Positions 1-6,624 of a DNA stretch of 9,615 bases are shown piece after piece. The stretch is from Chlorobiales bacterium (GTDB taxonomy: Bacteria > Bacteroidota > Chlorobiia > Chlorobiales > Chlorobiaceae). Below the pieces are notes generated by a model that saw only the letters and a program-made list of their open reading frames with translations, was not told the origin of the DNA and did no database searches. The stretch spans positions 1 to 9,615 of the forward strand of contig JAKSDB010000187.1 of the NCBI GenBank assembly GCA_022360415.1. The letters run 5' to 3'. Each line of letters begins with the position of its first letter. Position 1 is the first letter of the stretch. The translations under genes and the position numbers were made by a program.

Positions 1-2
1 AC

Positions 3-983
3 ATGGCCCTACCCCAAGACACAGCCGCCGTTATTGAAACAGGAAAGCAAATCATTCTCCAGGAAGCAAGCGCACTCTCACGTATAGCTGAACTGCTTGA
101 CCATAATTTTTATGCTGCTGTAGAACGGCTTAGCACGTGCAAGGGAAAAATCATTATCTCCGGCATGGGAAAATCCGGGATCATAGGCCAGAAAATCGCC
201 GCGACGTTCTCCTCGACAGGCACTACCGCTCTTTTCCTGCACCCGGGTGAAGCAGCTCATGGAGACCTGGGCGTCGTATCGAAAGACGATATCGTCATCT
301 GCCTTTCTAAAAGCGGCTTGACCGAAGAGCTCAATTTCATTCTTCCGGCTTTGAGAAAAATAGGTGTTTTCATTGTGGCGTTTACCGGCAACAAGCGGTC
401 ATACCTCGCACAGAAAGCTGATATTGTCCTTGATGTGAGCGTAGAGCAGGAAGCCTGTCCTTTCGACCTTGCCCCGACAACATCGACAACGGCAATGCTT
501 GCCATGGGCGATGCGCTGGCAATGTGTCTGATGCAAACGAAACCGTTCACTCAACAGGATTTTGCAGTAACCCATCCCAAAGGCTCTCTCGGCAAAAGGC
601 TGACCATGAAAGTGTCCGACATCATGGTAACGGCCGAAGCTCTCCCGCTTGTTGCTGAAACAGCTTTGCTTACCGACCTTATTCTTGAAATGACCTCAAA
701 ACGTTTCGGGGTGAGTGGAGTAATCGACGACACAGGAAAACTTTCGGGAATTTTTACCGACGGCGACCTTCGAAGACTCATGCAAAGCAAAAAGGACCTT
801 CTTTCCCTGCATGCAAAAGATGTCATGACAAAAGGGCCGAAAACAGTCTCTGCAGATACCATGGCGGAAGAATGCCTGAAGATACTTGAAGCCCACCGCA
901 TAACCCAGTTACTTGTCTGTAATGACGAAAACCGCCCGGTCGGTCTGATTCATATACACGATCTTGTTACACTGGGACTGTAG
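3..983 (+). CDS. kdsD: Arabinose-5-phosphate isomerase (KdsD/KpsF/GutQ family)
   Basis: Cytoplasmic sugar-phosphate isomerase that converts D-ribulose 5-phosphate to D-arabinose 5-phosphate, the first committed step to Kdo for lipopolysaccharide. The 326-residue protein is almost the same length as E. coli KdsD (328). Residues 1-200 are a SIS domain with the GMGKSG loop (54-59), SGLTEEL (104-110), EACP (150-153) and the THPKGSLGKRL end (190-200). K57, E109, E150 and H191 sit where E. coli has its key K59, E111, E152 and H193, each shifted by two. Two CBS domains follow (about 204-261 and 272-325), the full-length form rather than the SIS-only form. The ATG is at the very edge of the window, so its ribosome binding site cannot be seen. 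No clear terminator follows the TAG stop. KdsD, GutQ and KpsF cannot be told apart by sequence alone; KdsD is chosen because no sorbitol or capsule genes are nearby. Confidence 0.95.
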   Translation: MALPQDTAAVIETGKQIILQEASALSRIAELLDHNFYAAVERLSTCKGKIIISGMGKSGIIGQKIAATFSSTGTTALFLHPGEAAHGDLGVVSKDDIVICLSKSGLTEELNFILPALRKIGVFIVAFTGNKRSYLAQKADIVLDVSVEQEACPFDLAPTTSTTAMLAMGDALAMCLMQTKPFTQQDFAVTHPKGSLGKRLTMKVSDIMVTAEALPLVAETALLTDLILEMTSKRFGVSGVIDDTGKLSGIFTDGDLRRLMQSKKDLLSLHAKDVMTKGPKTVSADTMAEECLKILEAHRITQLLVCNDENRPVGLIHIHDLVTLGL

Positions 984-988
984 ATAGA

Positions 989-1009
989 GACGAGTGACGA
1001 GTGACAAGC
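989..1009. repeat. Short tandem repeat, 7-base unit gacgagt
   Basis: Two perfect copies of gacgagt (989-995, 996-1002) followed by an imperfect third, gacaagc (1003-1009), starting six bases after the kdsD stop codon. Function unknown. It may mark the junction between core chromosome and the insert, or be a simple intergenic repeat. Confidence 0.5.
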
Positions 1010-1099
1010 AATAAATCAGTCAGCGGTTTTTAGTCAGCAAAGACTCCTAATGACAATTTTACTAACGAATAATGGATAAAAACTTTTCGCTTTCGAATT

Positions 1100-1131
1100 T
1101 TGACTTTCTATCGTACTCAGCGAAGTAGAAT
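1100..1131 (+). promoter_or_regulatory. Possible promoter for the RipA-like/NDT-like pair
   Basis: TTGACT (1100-1105) resembles a -35 box and TAGAAT (1126-1131) matches five of six bases of a -10 box, but the spacer is 20 bases, longer than the usual 16-18. It lies within the loop of the 8-base inverted repeat at 1082-1151. Suggestive only. Confidence 0.25.
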
Positions 1132-1285
1132 CATATTCGTAGTCGAAAAGTGAAAAACGTCAAGAAGACCTTAATGCAGAAATATAGAAGGGTTTTGCTT
1201 GAATATTTCGCTAATTGTAGCGAAATTACTGAGGAAGTCCGCTCGAAATAAAAATCTCTTTTATTTTTGGCAAACAGGTCATTCC

Positions 1286-1879
1286 ATGACAGAAGATGTT
1301 CCACAACCATCCGTCTCGTTTGATGAGTTCAAGCTTTTTTATGAGACTACCGAAAAGGTGACTGATCGTAGATTGGCTACTAATCGTTGGAACTATTCGG
1401 TGTGCTTAGCTATGCTCGTAGGTGCAGCCGCTACTGGAAGATGGGCTCTCTTATCGACAACATCATTCATACCTGGCTCAATTGCAGCAATATTGATATG
1501 CTCCATGGCAATTCTTTTCTGTCGCCATTGGCTAAGCCAGATCGAAGATTTTAAGTCTCTCAACAATGCTAAATTCAATATTTTGAATCAAATGGCACCA
1601 CTGATCGTATTTAATAGCAACAATGATGATGAAATCAAGTCATTCCAGCCTTTTGTGAAAGAATGGGACGAACTCAAAAATTCCAAAGCCGTAGTTCAGA
1701 CGCATGTGCTTAAACTTGAAGCTTTGACTTCATCAAATATTGAATACTTCATACCTAAAGCATTTATCTTTTTATTCAGTGCTGGAACTGTTGGAATAAT
1801 AATCGTAGCTATCTTTGCAGGCTTGACGGGATTCTCTGCGATCTTTGAACTCAACTCAACATTAGAAACAGTCGAATGA
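1286..1879 (+). CDS. RipA-like small membrane protein, probable conflict or stress module component
   Basis: Predicted inner-membrane protein of 197 residues from ATG 1286. Residues 14-34 (EFKLFYETTEKVTDRR and the following LATN) and 88-97 (DFKSLNNAKF) look like the conserved head and the post-membrane segment of the RipA family of octameric membrane proteins. This assignment is from memory of the family pattern. Hydrophobic segments lie at about 35-57, 60-80 and 155-182, with a charged cytoplasmic-type stretch (110-150) between the second and third. The start is uncertain: TTG 1199 in the same frame has a good AGAAGG six bases upstream and would add 29 basic residues, while ATG 1286 has a weaker AGG eight bases upstream but begins where the family normally does. 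The stop overlaps the next start by four bases (ATGA, 1876-1879), so the two are almost certainly translated together. G+C is low (18/60 in 1741-1800). A SLATT-type pore-forming protein is the main alternative. Confidence 0.7.
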   Translation: MTEDVPQPSVSFDEFKLFYETTEKVTDRRLATNRWNYSVCLAMLVGAAATGRWALLSTTSFIPGSIAAILICSMAILFCRHWLSQIEDFKSLNNAKFNILNQMAPLIVFNSNNDDEIKSFQPFVKEWDELKNSKAVVQTHVLKLEALTSSNIEYFIPKAFIFLFSAGTVGIIIVAIFAGLTGFSAIFELNSTLETVE

Positions 1880-2286
1880 TGCAATCATCAATTTATATCA
1901 TTTCTCCTGTTGCAACTGACCCGCGTTATAAAGAGAAGCGGGCCTCATTAACTCAGACTGCTGGAAACTTCGGACTACAAACTTTTTATCCATTGGACCA
2001 CATCGATAACACTGATCTATACTCCACACTTGCCCACATTTCTGCGGCAGCTTTAGTTATTGCCGACTTGTCTTTTGAAAGGCCAAGTTGTTATTACGAG
2101 CTGGGGCTTGTTCAAGCCACAGGTAAAGCCACCATATTACTTGCCGAAACCAACACTAAAATTCATCAGTCTTTTGTCAAACAGGGCATTCGATTTTATA
2201 AATCGATTGAAGAGTATGCACATATCTTGACAAATGACATTTCAAAAACATTTGGCATAAAAAACAATGCAAACGCAATGCAATAA
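1876..2286 (+). CDS. Compact nucleoside 2-deoxyribosyltransferase-like (NDT/DRHyd) protein
   Basis: Predicted soluble protein of 136 residues with a single Rossmann-like domain. It begins with the NDT-type strand IYIISPVATD (6-15). After a helix it shows VIADLSFERPSCYYELG (61-77): D64 and E75 match the Asp and nucleophilic Glu of the 'D...ELG' active-site motif of nucleoside deoxyribosyltransferases. A KATILLAE strand (84-91) follows. Family enzymes cleave or transfer N-glycosidic bonds of nucleosides or nucleotides; the actual substrate cannot be read from the sequence. It overlaps the preceding membrane-protein gene by four bases (a second ATG at 1879 is equally possible), which points to a physical or functional pair: enzyme plus membrane partner. 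NDT-like domains are also described in nucleotide-centred conflict systems. A TIR-like NAD-cleaving role is an alternative. Confidence 0.7.
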   Translation: MMQSSIYIISPVATDPRYKEKRASLTQTAGNFGLQTFYPLDHIDNTDLYSTLAHISAAALVIADLSFERPSCYYELGLVQATGKATILLAETNTKIHQSFVKQGIRFYKSIEEYAHILTNDISKTFGIKNNANAMQ

Positions 2287-2593
2287 TTGGCTAAACCGGA
2301 AGAAAAGTATACTACTCTCGTCCTACTCGTCAAAGCTCAAATCATATTGACTAACAGTATGCATATCAGTTAAGCCACAGACTGACATAAACCAATAAAC
2401 AAGAGTGAAGAAAGGACCCCTGTGTGCAATAAAACAATTATACATTTCTCACATTTATAAAATAATATATTCTCTAAACAGCAGGCAACAAAGTCGCAAA
2501 TATAACAAATCACACCAAAGAGTTATTAATACAGAAAATATGTTACATTCAATTCTTTTCTCTAAAATCAAATAAAAACATTAGGAGAAGAAA
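2287..2593. other. AT-rich gap between the two accessory units
   Basis: No open reading frame, RNA gene or convincing terminator found. A TTGACT at 2348-2353 has no good -10 box 17 bases on, and TATA-like strings (2456-2471, 2501-2506) lack a -35 partner. The promoter of the downstream GAF-fusion gene probably lies here, but I cannot place it. Base composition falls further through this stretch, so it may be the junction of two separately acquired pieces. Confidence 0.5.
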
Positions 2594-3700
2594 ATGTTAA
2601 ATTTTTTAATAAAAGAAATTCAAAAACTATCAATTTCAGTAGAGTTTTTAAATGAAAATGACGCAAAAACCATTTTAGAAATAACAAATGAAAAAATTCA
2701 AGATAAAACTAATGCGCTTATTGTCGATCTACTTGTAAAAAAGCAAGGTCAAAAAGGAGTAATTCTTGATCCTCTTGTATCAACACACGAAAAAAGCAAA
2801 CGAGGGGCAGCAAAAGGAAAAGAAATAACCTCATCATCTTCTGGTGTATGGGATTGGGTCTATAAATACAAAAGTCCTTTATGGCTTGAAAACATTATCA
2901 GTTTAAATAAAGAGAACAAAGTCATAAATAAGTTAAATAGGCATAATATCAGCAAAAAATATTTAGACTTTTGGCATGAAACCGATGGAATTTTGGTTAT
3001 CCCTTTGTTTAGAGGAGAGAATTTTATGGGGATCTATAGCATAGAATTCCCAGAGTATATTATCATAAAGAAAGAAACTGTTGGAGAAATAATCGAACTT
3101 TCTAAGTCTGTTGCCACACTTTTATGGAAAGTAGAAGTTCAAAATCAGATAAACGAAGATTCAAGTAGTGCCATATCTCACTTTCGTAATGCGATTTTTG
3201 ATGAGACATTTGAAAAAACACTGGACGAATACAGATCTGGCTTTTTTGCGCGCCCATTTGATGTTAAATATGAAGGTGTCGAGAATTATATAAAGGAATT
3301 TTTTGGACAAAAGAAGATTCTCGTCAAATCTTTTGTACATAAGCCACATGAAGAGTTTGTTGTTAGTGATATTCGAAATCAAATTGAATCATCTCATTTT
3401 GGGATTATAGATATTTCGGAATGCAATCCAAACGTCATGATTGAGCTTGGCATGATGAAAGCATTTCATAAAAAAGTCATTTTATTATTACAAAAAGATG
3501 ATGACACTAAAATACCATTTGACTTAGCACCATTCGAAGTTTATAAATATGAATTTAGAACCGATGAAATCTCTGTAGTTCAACCAAGATCCTCTCAAAT
3601 GAAAACAATTGATGATTTTTTAAATTCATTTATTAATATGCTTTTGACTTTTCCAGCATTTCAGCGCGCAAAACCTTACTTAGGCCAAGCAATAGACTAA
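2594..3700 (+). CDS. GAF-like sensor fused to NDT/TIR-like nucleotide-processing domain
   Basis: A 368-residue predicted cytoplasmic protein with no signal peptide or membrane segment. The start is well supported: AGGAG at 2583-2587, six bases before ATG. Residues about 1-180 look like a GAF domain: a helical start, GVWDWVYKYKSPLWLENI (84-101) in place of the usual 'G..WV...KP..I.D', and DGILVIPLFRGENFMGIYSI (131-150) as the final strands. A linker leads to a C-terminal domain (about 214-352) with FFARPF (217-222), SSHFGIIDISECNPNVMIELG (266-286) and KKVILLLQKDDD (293-304). D273 and E284 have the same Asp-to-Glu spacing (11) as D64 and E75 of the upstream small protein. This is the NDT/DRHyd or TIR-like group thought to act on nucleotides or NAD. 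A natural reading is a ligand-gated enzyme: GAF senses, the C-terminal domain acts. Very AT-rich (13/60 G+C in 2641-2700) with many AAA/ATA/TTT codons, unlike the core genes, so probably acquired horizontally. Confidence 0.7.
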   Translation: MLNFLIKEIQKLSISVEFLNENDAKTILEITNEKIQDKTNALIVDLLVKKQGQKGVILDPLVSTHEKSKRGAAKGKEITSSSSGVWDWVYKYKSPLWLENIISLNKENKVINKLNRHNISKKYLDFWHETDGILVIPLFRGENFMGIYSIEFPEYIIIKKETVGEIIELSKSVATLLWKVEVQNQINEDSSSAISHFRNAIFDETFEKTLDEYRSGFFARPFDVKYEGVENYIKEFFGQKKILVKSFVHKPHEEFVVSDIRNQIESSHFGIIDISECNPNVMIELGMMKAFHKKVILLLQKDDDTKIPFDLAPFEVYKYEFRTDEISVVQPRSSQMKTIDDFLNSFINMLLTFPAFQRAKPYLGQAID

Positions 3701-3710
3701 GTAAGGTTTT
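3670..3710 (+). terminator. Hairpin terminator overlapping the end of the GAF-fusion gene
   Basis: Perfect 13-base arms, AAAACCTTACTTA (3670-3682) and TAAGTAAGGTTTT (3698-3710), around a 15-base loop. The TAA stop codon forms the first three bases of the right arm, so the hairpin lies mostly inside the coding sequence. The T run is only four bases, so termination may be incomplete. Confidence 0.7.
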
Positions 3711-3850
3711 AAATTGAGCAGTAGCGGGTATGTATTTCGAAAACAAAATTATTTTTAAATATTTTGAAGAGTGTAGATGAATTTCCGAAAACAATAGAAA
3801 AGAAAAAATTTTTTATCGCAGACAACCATATGTCTATTGATGCGGTGCTC

Positions 3851-3883
3851 AAAAAAAGAAGCTGCCCTTTTAAGACAGCTTCT
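3851..3883 (-). terminator. Intrinsic terminator of sucD
   Basis: Read on the minus strand: AGAAGCTG, an 11-base loop, CAGCTTCT, then a run of T residues (the A run at 3851-3857). It begins 36 bases past the sucD stop. Classic Rho-independent form, facing the terminator of the convergent GAF-fusion gene. Confidence 0.88.
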
Positions 3884-3919
3884 ACACTATTCATTTCATA
3901 GTCCTTATTCATTTCCTTT

Positions 3920-4822
3920 TCACCCTCTCCCCAGAGCATCGAGCATTGCTTCACCGATATCAGCCGGATTCTCGACAACCCTAATGCCTGCTTTTTCCAT
4001 AGCCCTGATTTTATCCTCAGCGGTACCTTTTCCTCCGGACACAATCGCACCGGCATGGCCCATCCTTCTTCCGGGAGGTGCGGTACGCCCCGCGATAAAA
4101 CCGACAACCGGCTTTTTGAAATGCTTTTTAATATAGTCTGCGGCCTCTTCTTCGGCACTTCCGCCGATCTCCCCGATCATGATAAGCCCTTCTGTCTCTT
4201 CATCTCTGGCAAAAAGCTTTATCGCATCGATAAAACGGGTACCGATGATAGGATCTCCTCCGATACCAATGCAAGTCGACTGGCCGAGTCCAACGCTCGT
4301 CAACTGATGTACGGCTTCATAGGTAAGGGTGCCGCTCCTCGATACGACGCCTATCGACCCTTTCTTATGGATAAAACCCGGCATGATACCGACTTTTGCC
4401 TCCCCGGGTGTTATCACGCCGGGACAGTTGGGACCGACAAGCACGGCGCCTTTTTCCTGTACGTAGTTATACGCCTTCATCATATCATTGACCGGAATGC
4501 CTTCGGTGATACAGATTATCACCTTCAAGCCGGCTTCCGCTGCTTCCATAATTGCATCGGCTGCAAACGGGGCAGGGACAAAAATCACCGTAGCGTTGGC
4601 ATCCTCACTCTCGACGGCCTCCTTTACCGTATTATAGACCGGAACGGGGCGTGTAAACGTGTCGCGATCGTTCCCCGTGTACCGCATTCCTCCTTTTCCA
4701 GGCGTAACACCGGCGACAACATTTGTTCCGTATTCGAGGATCTGTGAAGTATGAAAGGTACCTTCACCGCCTGTAATACCCTGAACAACAAGCCGGGTAT
4801 CCTTATTGACTAAAACACTCAT
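3920..4822 (-). CDS. sucD: Succinyl-CoA synthetase (ADP/GDP-forming) alpha subunit
   Basis: Alpha subunit of succinyl-CoA synthetase, which interconverts succinate and succinyl-CoA with nucleoside triphosphate; in a reverse TCA cycle it would make succinyl-CoA. It acts in the cytoplasm with the beta subunit SucC, whose gene is not next to it here. The 300-residue protein has the CoA-binding GITGGEGTFH (15-24), PNCPGVI (131-137), SRSGTLTYE (161-169) and the phosphohistidine loop GHAGAI with H256. The length is normal for the family. ATG 4822 gives the usual beginning MSVLVNKDTR. An in-frame GTG at 4858 would add 12 unconserved residues and is rejected. The Shine-Dalgarno is weak. The gene lies downstream of gatA on the same strand with a gap of about 260 bases, so it may have its own promoter. 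A strong terminator follows. Confidence 0.96.
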   Translation of the reverse strand: MSVLVNKDTRLVVQGITGGEGTFHTSQILEYGTNVVAGVTPGKGGMRYTGNDRDTFTRPVPVYNTVKEAVESEDANATVIFVPAPFAADAIMEAAEAGLKVIICITEGIPVNDMMKAYNYVQEKGAVLVGPNCPGVITPGEAKVGIMPGFIHKKGSIGVVSRSGTLTYEAVHQLTSVGLGQSTCIGIGGDPIIGTRFIDAIKLFARDEETEGLIMIGEIGGSAEEEAADYIKKHFKKPVVGFIAGRTAPPGRRMGHAGAIVSGGKGTAEDKIRAMEKAGIRVVENPADIGEAMLDALGRG

Positions 4823-4883
4823 GTTCTCTGTTCTTTTCTGCGTTGATATAGAAGACACCTCTCTTTATTTATTCCGCGCTTCA

Positions 4884-4979
4884 ATTGCTTCGTTGAGCGG
4901 TGCTCGAAATCCTCATGTACTTCGTGTACACTCCGGTTTCTGCACTCCGTTCACCTTGCACTTGAAACGCTCATAACAA
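4884..4979. repeat. Probable dispersed intergenic repeat element
   Basis: A G+C-richer, structured segment in the gatA-sucD gap. It contains GAGC-ggt-GCTC (4895-4904), GTAC-ttcgt-GTAC (4917-4929) and outer arms GAGCG (4895-4899) / CGCTC (4968-4972). The string CTCATGTACTTCGTGTACAC (4913-4932) followed by TCCGGTTTCTGC resembles a repeat I recall between genes in many bacterial genomes, but only one copy is present here, so repeat status is inferred. It does not encode a recognisable protein. Confidence 0.4.
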
Positions 4980-5084
4980 TAAACAGAGGTGCCCATAAAA
5001 AGATTTTTTAATGCTTGCAGGATTCGCGAGAAATAACTCGAGCCCGCTTCTTGTGTGCTTCCAGCCGAATACTGCTGACTGATC
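4980..5084. other. Spacer between gatA stop and the repeat element
   Basis: No gene. An AT-only snapback TAAAAA-gat-TTTTTA (around 4996-5010) follows the gatA stop but has no G+C in its stem, so it is a doubtful terminator. No clear promoter for sucD could be placed in this gap or in 4823-4883. Confidence 0.35.
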
Positions 5085-6518
5085 TCATTGCTCCTGTTCC
5101 CTTTGAATTTTCCTTGCAACTCCGAGAAGTTTTCCTTCCTCGAAAAAATTCCCGATAAGCTGAAGTCCGACAGGCAGTCCGGCTCCATCGAAGCCGGCAG
5201 GAACACTGAGAGCCGGCATCCCAGCTATACTTGCCGGTACGGTAAAAACATCGGCGAGGTACATTTCCAGCGGATCTCCCATTTTATCCCCTATGCCGAA
5301 AGGGGGAAAGGGCGAGGTAGGGCCTGCAATAACATCGACTTGGCTCAGCGCCTCCCGGTAGCTGTTGAGAAAAACCCTTCTGACCTGCTGGGCTTTTTTA
5401 TAGTAGGTATCGTAATAGCCGGCCGAAAGCACATACGTGCCAAGCATTATCCTGCGCTTCACTTCGCTGCCGAAACCCTCCGTTCTCGAATTGACGTACA
5501 TGTCCGAAAGATTGTCCGCATCCTCTGAACGGTAACCGTACCTTGCGCCGTCGAAACGTGCGAGGTTGGACGATGCTTCGGCGGTTGTCAAAATATAGTA
5601 GGCGGCAATCGCGTAATCGCTTTCGGGCAAAGTAATATCCACAAGCTCAGCCCCTGCCTCCCGCAATTCTTCGAGCCGTTCTCTCACGACACCGGCAACC
5701 CTGCTGTCAAGGTTTTCAGGGAAATATTCTCCGGGCACTCCGACTTTCAGTCCCTGTAGCGAAAGACTGCCCATCTCGGCGTGATAATCCGGAACCGGGG
5801 GGTGGGATGATGTGGTGTCGGCACCGTCTTTCCCGGCAATGACGTTCAGTACAAGGGCTGCATCATCGCAATTTTTCGCGAGCACACCGATCTGGTCAAA
5901 AGAAGAGCCAAATGCAACCAAGCCGTAGCGGGAAACCCTGCCATAGGTGGGCTTGAGACCCACGACGTTGCAGAAACCTGCCGGCTGTCTTACAGAACCG
6001 CCGGTATCGGAGCCAAGCGCGGCCAGTGCGAGGTCAGCGGCAACTGCAGCCGCAGAGCCGCCCGAGCTCCCGCCGGGCACACGGTTTCCATCGTAGGGGT
6101 TCGGAACCGGGCCGAAAGCCGAGTTCTCGTTGGAGCTTCCCATCGCAAATTCATCCATATTGACCTTGCCCAGAAAAATCGCATCCTCGGCAAGAAGCCT
6201 TTCGACGGCAGTAGCGTTGTAGACCGCAGTATAGTTCGACAGAATACCTGAAGCACAGGTGAGCCGGGCGCCCTCGACGGAGAGATTATCCTTTACAGCC
6301 ATTGGAAAACCAAAAAGCCTGCCCGGCTTTTTCCCGCCTTCGAGCTTTTTGTCAAGCATTCTTGCCCTTTCAAGAGCATGTTCGTTAAATACTGTTATAT
6401 AGACATTGCTGTCAAGGTTTTTCAGTATTCTTTCCAGATACTTGCCAACAACAGCTTCACAGCTGGTTTCGCGACCGAGAAGTATTTTGCGGAGGTTCTG
6501 ATAAGAGGAAAAAAGCAC
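5085..6518 (-). CDS. gatA: Aspartyl/glutamyl-tRNA amidotransferase subunit A
   Basis: Glutaminase subunit of GatCAB, which converts Glu-tRNA(Gln) (and Asp-tRNA(Asn)) to the correct amidated tRNA in the cytoplasm. From GTG 6518 it has 477 residues, the normal size. Amidase-signature motifs are intact: K76 in AVKDN, S151 in PGGSSGGS, and nucleophile S175 in DTGGSVRQPAG, matching Lys79/Ser154/Ser178 of S. aureus GatA with a constant shift of three. The start is chosen because MLFSSYQNLRKILLG is how the family begins, no ATG lies nearby, and the only upstream in-frame ATG (6713) would place the promoter at 6600-6628 inside the gene. The Shine-Dalgarno is weak (GAAAAAG). gatB and gatC are not adjacent. 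The gene is divergent from uppS and upstream of sucD. Confidence 0.95.
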   Translation of the reverse strand: MLFSSYQNLRKILLGRETSCEAVVGKYLERILKNLDSNVYITVFNEHALERARMLDKKLEGGKKPGRLFGFPMAVKDNLSVEGARLTCASGILSNYTAVYNATAVERLLAEDAIFLGKVNMDEFAMGSSNENSAFGPVPNPYDGNRVPGGSSGGSAAAVAADLALAALGSDTGGSVRQPAGFCNVVGLKPTYGRVSRYGLVAFGSSFDQIGVLAKNCDDAALVLNVIAGKDGADTTSSHPPVPDYHAEMGSLSLQGLKVGVPGEYFPENLDSRVAGVVRERLEELREAGAELVDITLPESDYAIAAYYILTTAEASSNLARFDGARYGYRSEDADNLSDMYVNSRTEGFGSEVKRRIMLGTYVLSAGYYDTYYKKAQQVRRVFLNSYREALSQVDVIAGPTSPFPPFGIGDKMGDPLEMYLADVFTVPASIAGMPALSVPAGFDGAGLPVGLQLIGNFFEEGKLLGVARKIQREQEQ

Positions 6519-6561
6519 TGCTTTTTCAATGAATTGTTGGTCATGCGGCAGCGCCGGACTG

Positions 6562-6576
6562 CTGTACAGCGTACAG
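6562..6576. promoter_or_regulatory. Palindrome in gatA leader, possible operator or RNA hairpin
   Basis: CTGTAC-agc-GTACAG, perfect 6-base arms with a 3-base centre. It lies about 17-31 bases after the predicted gatA transcription start and 44 bases before its GTG codon, so it could act as a repressor site or as a small leader hairpin. No protein partner can be named. Confidence 0.4.
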
Positions 6577-6595
6577 TTCGGCCGCAACCTTTGGC

Positions 6596-6624
6596 TTGTA
6601 TAATAATAAATAACTGCATATAAT
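6596..6624 (+). promoter_or_regulatory. Predicted sigma70-type promoter for uppS-bamA
   Basis: -35 TTGTAT (6596-6601), 17-base spacer, perfect -10 TATAAT (6619-6624). Predicted start near 6631, giving a leader of about 98 bases before ATG 6729. Overlaps the gatA promoter on the other strand almost completely. Confidence 0.6.

Larger units (their letters stand above)
984..1285. other. Intergenic region after kdsD, left edge of the accessory insert
   Basis: No convincing gene. It starts with a short tandem repeat (989-1009) and then becomes AT-rich. An 8-base perfect inverted repeat (ACTTTTCG at 1082-1089, CGAAAAGT at 1144-1151) flanks a possible promoter. No strong kdsD terminator and no tRNA or integrase attachment site is visible. 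The last 87 bases are in frame with the following gene and would be coding if a TTG at 1199 is its real start. Confidence 0.6.

Noticed and set aside
2340..2375. Promoter TTGACT (2348-2353) for the GAF-fusion gene
   Set aside because: Seventeen bases on is TTAAGC, a poor -10 box, and the start would be over 200 bases from the gene.
984..3850. Insert as a prophage, integron or transposon
   Set aside because: No integrase, transposase, att-like direct repeats or tRNA target is visible; only base composition and gene content suggest transfer.
3709..4158. 149-codon open frame on the minus strand
   Set aside because: Overlaps the 3' end of sucD in another frame and runs across the sucD terminator; low-complexity, no recognisable domain.
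4055..4747. 230-codon open frame on the plus strand
   Set aside because: Lies wholly antisense to sucD, whose motifs are unmistakable; the translation is rich in Cys, His and Arg and resembles no family I know.
4823..4858. GTG-initiated 12-residue extension of sucD
   Set aside because: SucD proteins begin at the MSVLVNKDTR position; the extension is not conserved and the purine run is too close to the GTG.
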